34,759 nt of DNA from Chloroflexota bacterium (GTDB taxonomy: Bacteria > Chloroflexota > Anaerolineae > Aggregatilineales > Aggregatilineaceae), in NCBI GenBank assembly GCA_012729765.1, contig JAAYCM010000120.1:1-34759 (forward strand), given 5' to 3'. The notes beneath the pieces were generated by a model. The model did no database searches. It was not told where the DNA came from and saw only the letters and a program-made list of their open reading frames with translations. Below are positions 30,871 to 34,759 of the stretch, one piece after another. Every line of letters starts with the position of its first letter. The first letter of the stretch is position 1. Made by a program: the position numbers and the translations under genes.

Positions 30871-32436
30871 TTGTCCGCTCAGGCGCTTTACCTGAAATGG
30901 CGTCCGCAAACCTTCGAGGATGTCATCGGTCAGGAGCACATCACCCGCACACTTCGCAACGCGCTGCGCCAGGATCGCATCCGCCACGCCTACCTGTTCA
31001 GCGGGCCGCGCGGCACCGGCAAGACCTCGACCGCCCGGCTGCTGGCGAAGGCCATCAACTGCACCCACCCCGACCCCGACGCTCGCCCCTGCAACACGTG
31101 CAGCGCGTGTGTGGGCGTCAATGAGAACCGCTTTCTGGACCTGATCGAGATCGACGCGGCCTCGCATACTGGCGTGGACGACGTGCGCGACCTGCGCGAC
31201 AAGATCGCGTTTGCCCCCGGCGAGGGCCGCTACAAAGTCTATATCATCGACGAGGTGCACCGCTTCTCCGGCGCGGCCTTCGATGCGCTGCTCAAAACGC
31301 TGGAAGAGCCGCCCGCCCACGCGGTGTTTGTGCTGGCGACGACCGAGATCGCCAAGGTCCCGGCCACGATCAAAAGCCGCTGCCTGACCTTCGAGTTCCG
31401 GCGCGTATCGCTGGCCGAAGTCACCCAGCGATTGGCTGCCATCGCGGAGAGCGAGCACGTCTCGATTGAGCCTGCCGCGCTGGAACTGATCGCACGTGAA
31501 GGCACCGGCAGCGTGCGCGACAGCATCAGCCTGCTCGACCAGATCATCGCCGATCCCGACGAGCATATCTCGCTCGATATGGCGGCCCAACTGCTCGGCA
31601 CGGCCAGCGGCCAGAACGTGGTCGAGCTGGCGCAGGCCATCGTAGACAACGACGCGCCGCACGGCCTGGACCTGATCAATTCCGCCGTCGACGGGGGCGC
31701 CGATCCGCGCCAGTTTGGGCGGCAGGTGATCGAGCACCTGCGCCAGGTGCTGCTGGTGAAAACCGGCGGGCCGGACCTGGTGAGCGCCGCACCGGAACGC
31801 CGCGCCGTGATCGAGACGCAGGCAGCAGCCTTTGGACGCAAGGCGCTGCTGAGCGCGATCCGCGCCTTTAACGCCGCCGTGCAGGATTGGCAGGGCGGCT
31901 GGCAGCCGCAGCTCCCGCTGGAGCTGGCCTTTCTCGACAGCATCAAGCCGGTGGCGGAAGACGAGCCGGAAGCCGATGTTCCACGCCAGCCGCGAGGCCG
32001 CACCCAGGACGATCTGCCCGCACCGATCCAGCGCCCGCCCGCGCCGCTGCCATCTGCCCCCGCCGCCCCCGCCGAGACAGGCTCCGGCCTGACGGTCGGC
32101 CAGGTGCGCGCCGAGTGGAATCGTATTCTCAAGGCAGCTAAAGCGCGTCACACCGCGCTGCCCGCTCTGCTCCAGCACGCCACGCCGCGCGAGATCAAAG
32201 GCAGCCGCCTGATCCTGGGCGTCGAGAACAGCATTTTCAAGCAGAAGATCGAGGCCGACGACAAGCGCGCAGCGCTTCAGCAGGTGCTCGAAGAAGTGCT
32301 GCATACCTCGCTCCAGATCAGCGTGGTGGTCGCGGACAGCCAGCAGCACACCGTCGAGGATGTGCTGGCGCAGGATGATGTGCTGGCCTTCGGCGTGCAG
32401 GAACTCGACGGCGAGATCACCGAACTGGACGAATAA
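30871..32436 (+). CDS. dnaX: DNA polymerase III subunit gamma/tau
   Basis: 521-aa clamp-loader ATPase. Walker A (GPRGTGKT) is at residues 45-52, the zinc module has C64, C74, C77 and C80, Walker B is VYIIDEVH, sensor 1 lies in LATTE and the arginine finger in TIKSRCLTFEFRR. The collar domain follows, then a Pro/Ala linker (about 385-405) and a C-terminal tau-like domain (VRAEWNRILKAAKARHTALP). The start is TTG with GGAGGAGG upstream. No slippery A/T run for programmed frameshifting was seen near the linker. Next genes ybaB and recR give the common bacterial dnaX-ybaB-recR order. Confidence 0.95.
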   Translation: MSAQALYLKWRPQTFEDVIGQEHITRTLRNALRQDRIRHAYLFSGPRGTGKTSTARLLAKAINCTHPDPDARPCNTCSACVGVNENRFLDLIEIDAASHTGVDDVRDLRDKIAFAPGEGRYKVYIIDEVHRFSGAAFDALLKTLEEPPAHAVFVLATTEIAKVPATIKSRCLTFEFRRVSLAEVTQRLAAIAESEHVSIEPAALELIAREGTGSVRDSISLLDQIIADPDEHISLDMAAQLLGTASGQNVVELAQAIVDNDAPHGLDLINSAVDGGADPRQFGRQVIEHLRQVLLVKTGGPDLVSAAPERRAVIETQAAAFGRKALLSAIRAFNAAVQDWQGGWQPQLPLELAFLDSIKPVAEDEPEADVPRQPRGRTQDDLPAPIQRPPAPLPSAPAAPAETGSGLTVGQVRAEWNRILKAAKARHTALPALLQHATPREIKGSRLILGVENSIFKQKIEADDKRAALQQVLEEVLHTSLQISVVVADSQQHTVEDVLAQDDVLAFGVQELDGEITELDE

Positions 32437-32447
32437 TCCAGCCCCTT

Positions 32448-32506
32448 GTGCTGTCCCATTTCACCCGGCAGCGTCGGGTGCAGGCAGCACGATTCCCCCT
32501 TATAAT
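32448..32506 (+). promoter_or_regulatory. Hairpin and candidate promoter between dnaX and ybaB
   Basis: A nested hairpin (outer arms 32448-32455 and 32483-32490, inner 6-bp arms 32462-32467 and 32475-32480) follows the dnaX stop. It is succeeded by a perfect -10 TATAAT (32501-32506) with a weak -35, so ybaB-recR may be partly transcribed on their own. Confidence 0.45.
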
Positions 32507-32555
32507 ATAAAGGGACAGGTTCACGATAATAGAGACCTAGAGTCAGGAGTGAGTC

Positions 32556-32939
32556 ATGAGCAAACGACGTGGTGGTATGGGTGGGCGTCCCGGCGGCCTG
32601 CCGAATCAGGCCGCGATGATGCAGCAGATTCAGAAGCTCCAGCAGGACATGGAAGCCGCCCAGGCCGCACTCGAAGAGGAAATGTTGGAAGTGAGCGTTG
32701 GCGGCGGAGCCGTGACGGTCGTGATCAGCGCCAGCGAGAAAATCCACTCGATCACCATCAATAAGGACCTGATCGATGCCGAGGACCCGGAGTGGCTGAC
32801 CGATCTGCAAGACCTGCTGGTCGCGGCCACCAACCAGGCAATCGAGAAGAGTAAGGAAGTCGCCGCCGAGCGGATGCAGGGTGTTACCGGCGGCCTGTCG
32901 GGTATGCTGCCGGGCGGCCTGGGAGGTCTGTTCGGCTAG
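32556..32939 (+). CDS. ybaB: YbaB/EbfC family nucleoid-associated protein
   Basis: 127-aa DNA-binding protein that acts as a dimer on the nucleoid. The first 18 residues are Gly/Arg-rich; then comes the helix MMQQIQKLQQDMEAAQAALE, the beta-sheet VEVSVGGGAVTVV-like core (EMLEVSVGGGAVTVVIS), SITINKDLIDAEDPEWLTDL and the long C-terminal helix with a Gly-rich end. AGGAG lies 8 nt before the ATG. Its place between dnaX and recR is conserved in many bacteria. Confidence 0.95.
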   Translation: MSKRRGGMGGRPGGLPNQAAMMQQIQKLQQDMEAAQAALEEEMLEVSVGGGAVTVVISASEKIHSITINKDLIDAEDPEWLTDLQDLLVAATNQAIEKSKEVAAERMQGVTGGLSGMLPGGLGGLFG

Positions 32940-32962
32940 CCCTGAGAAACGGGGGGGAGCCG

Positions 32963-33589
32963 ATGTCTGCAAGCGAGCCTTCGACTGTGGTGCAATCCGA
33001 AAAATGGTTGCGCCGCCCACCCTGGCGGGCGGTATCAATGCCCGTGCTGATGATAGCCGGTGTGATTCTGGTCGGGGCGCTGCTGGTCATCGAGATCGTC
33101 GAGGCTCCCGCGCCGCTGCACGGCCCCGGCACCTATCGCGATGCGACCGATACGATTGAATTCGGCGTGCCTGAAGGCTGGGAAGTCATCCACGAGGGCG
33201 CACAGACGGTCGTCCGCTCTACCGCCGATCCCGATCTGGGCTATAACATGGCGGCGCTGTCCGATGTCCGAGTTGGGTTGCAGCCCAGCGTGACATGCGC
33301 CGCCCTGCTGGAACAGCTTGAAAGCGTCACGCAGGCGGTTTCGCCTTGGGATATCTCCTCTGCCTACAAAAGCGTTCCGTGCGCACAGGATACAACCCGG
33401 CCTGTTTACGCCCGCGTGGTCCTGAACCTGGTGGGCAGACCCGCTAAAATGGCGGTGCTGGTCCTGGGGCCGGTCGGAGATCATCACTGGGCGGTCGCGT
33501 GGTCGGCCCCCCTGAGCGGCGCGATCCCGCGCGATCTGGTCGAGGCCATGATCGGTGCCGTCACGACGGCCACTGAAAATCAGACATAA
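32963..33589 (+). CDS. Hypothetical single-pass membrane protein between ybaB and recR
   Basis: 208-aa protein with a basic N-terminus, one membrane helix at about 26-46 (VSMPVLMIAGVILVGALLVI) and an outside domain of about 160 residues. The outside part starts TYRDATDTIEFGVPEGWEVI, resembling the beta-strands of PsbP/Mog1-like lipoprotein domains that carry a P-x-G-W motif, but this is only suggestive. Two cysteines (TCAALL and VPCAQD) could form a disulfide. The ribosome-binding site is a G-rich run close to the ATG. It lies 23 nt after ybaB and 23 nt before recR and so should be cotranscribed with them. Its presence in this conserved gene pair is unusual. Confidence 0.85.
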   Translation: MSASEPSTVVQSEKWLRRPPWRAVSMPVLMIAGVILVGALLVIEIVEAPAPLHGPGTYRDATDTIEFGVPEGWEVIHEGAQTVVRSTADPDLGYNMAALSDVRVGLQPSVTCAALLEQLESVTQAVSPWDISSAYKSVPCAQDTTRPVYARVVLNLVGRPAKMAVLVLGPVGDHHWAVAWSAPLSGAIPRDLVEAMIGAVTTATENQT

Positions 33590-33612
33590 CCCTATAAGAC
33601 AAGGAACATCCG

Positions 33613-34215
33613 TTGAGCAAAGCAGTTCCCCTTCCCGTCACGCGCCTGATCGAGGCGCTGTCGCGGCTGCCGGGCATCGGGCCCAAATCGGCGTCGCGGC
33701 TCACCTACTACTTGCTGCGGGCGCCGGACGAGCTGAGCCATACGCTCGCCGAAGCATTGAGCGAGCTGAAGTCGCAGACCCGCTACTGCTCGGTTTGCTA
33801 CAACATCACCGAAGAGGACCCTTGCGCGATCTGCGCCGATACCCAGCGCGACAGCACCCAGGTGGTCGTTGTCGAGGAGCCGCTGGATGTACTGGCCGTC
33901 GAGCGGACCGGCGCGTTTCAGGGGCGCTATCATGTACTGCACGGCGCGCTGTCGCCGGTCGAGGGCATCGGCCCCGAAGACCTGAAGATCGGTGAACTGG
34001 TGCGGCGCGTCCAGCAGGGCGGTATTTTGGAAATCATCATCGCGACCAATCCGGGCGTCGAAGGCGACGCGACGGCGATGTATTTGCAGCGCCAGCTCAC
34101 CCCGCTCGGCGTCAAGGTCACGCGGCTGGCGCGCGGCCTGCCGACCGGCGGCGATCTGGAGTACGTCGATTCGGTTACGCTGCTGCGGGCGCTGCAAGGC
34201 CGCCACGAGATGTAG
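33613..34215 (+). CDS. recR: Recombination mediator RecR
   Basis: 200-aa protein that with RecO (and RecF) loads RecA at gaps. The N-terminal helix-hairpin-helix is RLPGIGPKSASRL (18-30), the zinc finger uses C59, C62, C71 and C74 (YCSVC, CAIC), and the Toprim domain includes VVVEEPLDVLAVERTG, YHVLHGALSPVEGIGP and EIIIATNPGVEGDATAMYL. The C-terminal RLARGLPTGGDLEYVD is highly typical. The start is TTG with AAGGA 7 nt upstream. It is the last gene before the rRNA operon. Confidence 0.96.
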   Translation: MSKAVPLPVTRLIEALSRLPGIGPKSASRLTYYLLRAPDELSHTLAEALSELKSQTRYCSVCYNITEEDPCAICADTQRDSTQVVVVEEPLDVLAVERTGAFQGRYHVLHGALSPVEGIGPEDLKIGELVRRVQQGGILEIIIATNPGVEGDATAMYLQRQLTPLGVKVTRLARGLPTGGDLEYVDSVTLLRALQGRHEM

Positions 34216-34234
34216 CGGTCCGCGCCTCGCCCTG

Positions 34235-34291
34235 CCCCAACCTGGAATGTTATCGAGCCGGCCCGCGTGGCCGGTTACGATTCGGTTGGGG
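34235..34291 (+). terminator. Nested hairpin after recR
   Basis: Outer arms CCCCAACC (34235-34242) and GGTTGGGG (34284-34291) pair perfectly, enclosing a second 6-bp stem (34258-34263 with 34269-34274). It starts 19 nt past the recR stop and precedes the rRNA promoter. There is no U-tract, so it may insulate rather than terminate by the classic route. Confidence 0.5.
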
Positions 34292-34342
34292 TGCGGTGCA
34301 AAATGAATTGCGACGATTTTTGGAAAATGCCGGAAATTGCTC

Positions 34343-34371
34343 TTGACGGGCCTTTCCAGAGGTGGTAAGAT
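34343..34371 (+). promoter_or_regulatory. Strong rRNA operon promoter
   Basis: -35 TTGACG (34343-34348), exactly 17-nt spacer, -10 TAAGAT (34366-34371), predicted start near 34378. An A/T-rich stretch (34314-34328) just upstream could serve as an UP element. Confidence 0.8.
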
Positions 34372-34377
34372 GTTTCC

Positions 34378-34657
34378 ACGCTCGACGGAACAAAGCATCA
34401 CCCCTAGAGTGGTGAGCGCAGGTTCTAAAAATCGAACGAAAGGACGGGGCTTCATCCAGACAACAATCTGAAAGCGTGTGAGTTTTCAAATTGTGTTGAT
34501 GCCCCGCCGATATGATGTCGGCGTTTTTGTTGCCGATAAAAAGTTCGATTGAGCAGCACCTTAACAACAGCATAGTGACAGGAAGCAAGCAAGAGTGCGA
34601 GCACCAAGCAAGCGACTTTGACATCGGCCTGCGGGCTGATGATGAGGAAGCAAGGCA
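34378..34657 (+). ncRNA. Structured rRNA operon leader
   Basis: About 280 nt between the promoter and 16S. It contains a small hairpin (34398-34402 with 34411-34415), a long imperfect stem-loop (34445-34450 with 34501-34506, with further pairing of the inner CAACA/TGTTG and GAAA/TTTC segments), the terminator-like hairpin at 34505-34528, and an outer pair AATCGAAC (34430-34437) with GTTCGATT (34543-34550) closing over both. The last 100 nt repeat AAGCAAGC and probably form the 5' side of the RNase III processing stem. No protein gene or tRNA was recognised. Confidence 0.65.
34505..34528 (+). terminator. Terminator-like hairpin inside the rRNA leader
   Basis: A 6-7 bp stem (CGCCGA at 34505-34510 with TCGGCG at 34518-34523) is followed immediately by five U residues (34524-34528). 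Its first two bases are shared with the preceding long stem-loop, so the two structures compete at their border. Confidence 0.55.

Positions 34658-34759
<102 letters not shown>

Noticed and set aside
30832..32349. 505-codon open frame on the minus strand opposite dnaX
   Set aside because: Antisense shadow; dnaX on the plus strand has all family motifs.
34378..34657. Possible tRNA or other known RNA gene in the rRNA leader
   Set aside because: A GGTTC-like stretch is present but no cloverleaf can be drawn and the flanking pairings fit a leader structure.

Overview
The window looks like chromosomal DNA from a member of the Chloroflexota, probably Anaerolineae-related. This is an inference from the high GC content, the 5' end of the 16S rRNA gene, Chloroflexota-style secreted proteins with Thr/Pro-rich linkers, and protein character; no database was searched. 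No phage, CRISPR array, tRNA or transposase gene was seen. One small non-autonomous inverted-repeat element with an apparent target duplication is present.

Left part (1-13,300) is dominated by ABC importers. On the minus strand a complete branched-chain-amino-acid-type system reads substrate-binding protein, livH, livM, livG, livF (7264 to 1612). It is followed by a second substrate-binding protein (1433 to 186) and the first codons of a second livH that runs off the left edge, so two paralogous systems lie in tandem. On the plus strand come alanine racemase and a Fe3+-type importer (binding protein, fused two-domain permease, ATPase). In all three transport systems an intrinsic-terminator-like hairpin with a U-tract sits right after the binding-protein gene and before the permease, which should make binding protein in excess of the membrane complex. 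A small deazaflavin-type nitroreductase homologue follows on the minus strand.

Middle (13,400-25,000): gltB-gltD (NADPH glutamate synthase, minus strand) with a long leader and palindromes upstream; an unassigned 182-aa protein; a Gfo/Idh/MocA oxidoreductase; and a two-gene operon made of a stand-alone cobalamin-binding protein, carrying the Wx9EH motif of CarH-type B12 photoreceptors, overlapping a soluble PAS-like histidine kinase. This pair is the most interesting candidate system. A 182-bp MITE-like element with an 8-bp target duplication lies between it and a hexose-6-phosphate mutarotase gene.

Right part (25,000-34,759): a YacP-like NYN nuclease, a glycerophosphodiester phosphodiesterase, two paralogous membrane-anchored endonuclease/exonuclease/phosphatase proteins bracketing a SHOCT-like membrane protein, a LysM plus lamin-tail-domain surface protein, a 58-aa TatA, and the replication/repair cluster dnaX-ybaB-(membrane protein)-recR. 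The window ends in an rRNA operon: a strong promoter, a structured leader of about 280 nt containing a terminator-like hairpin, and about the first 100 nt of 16S rRNA.
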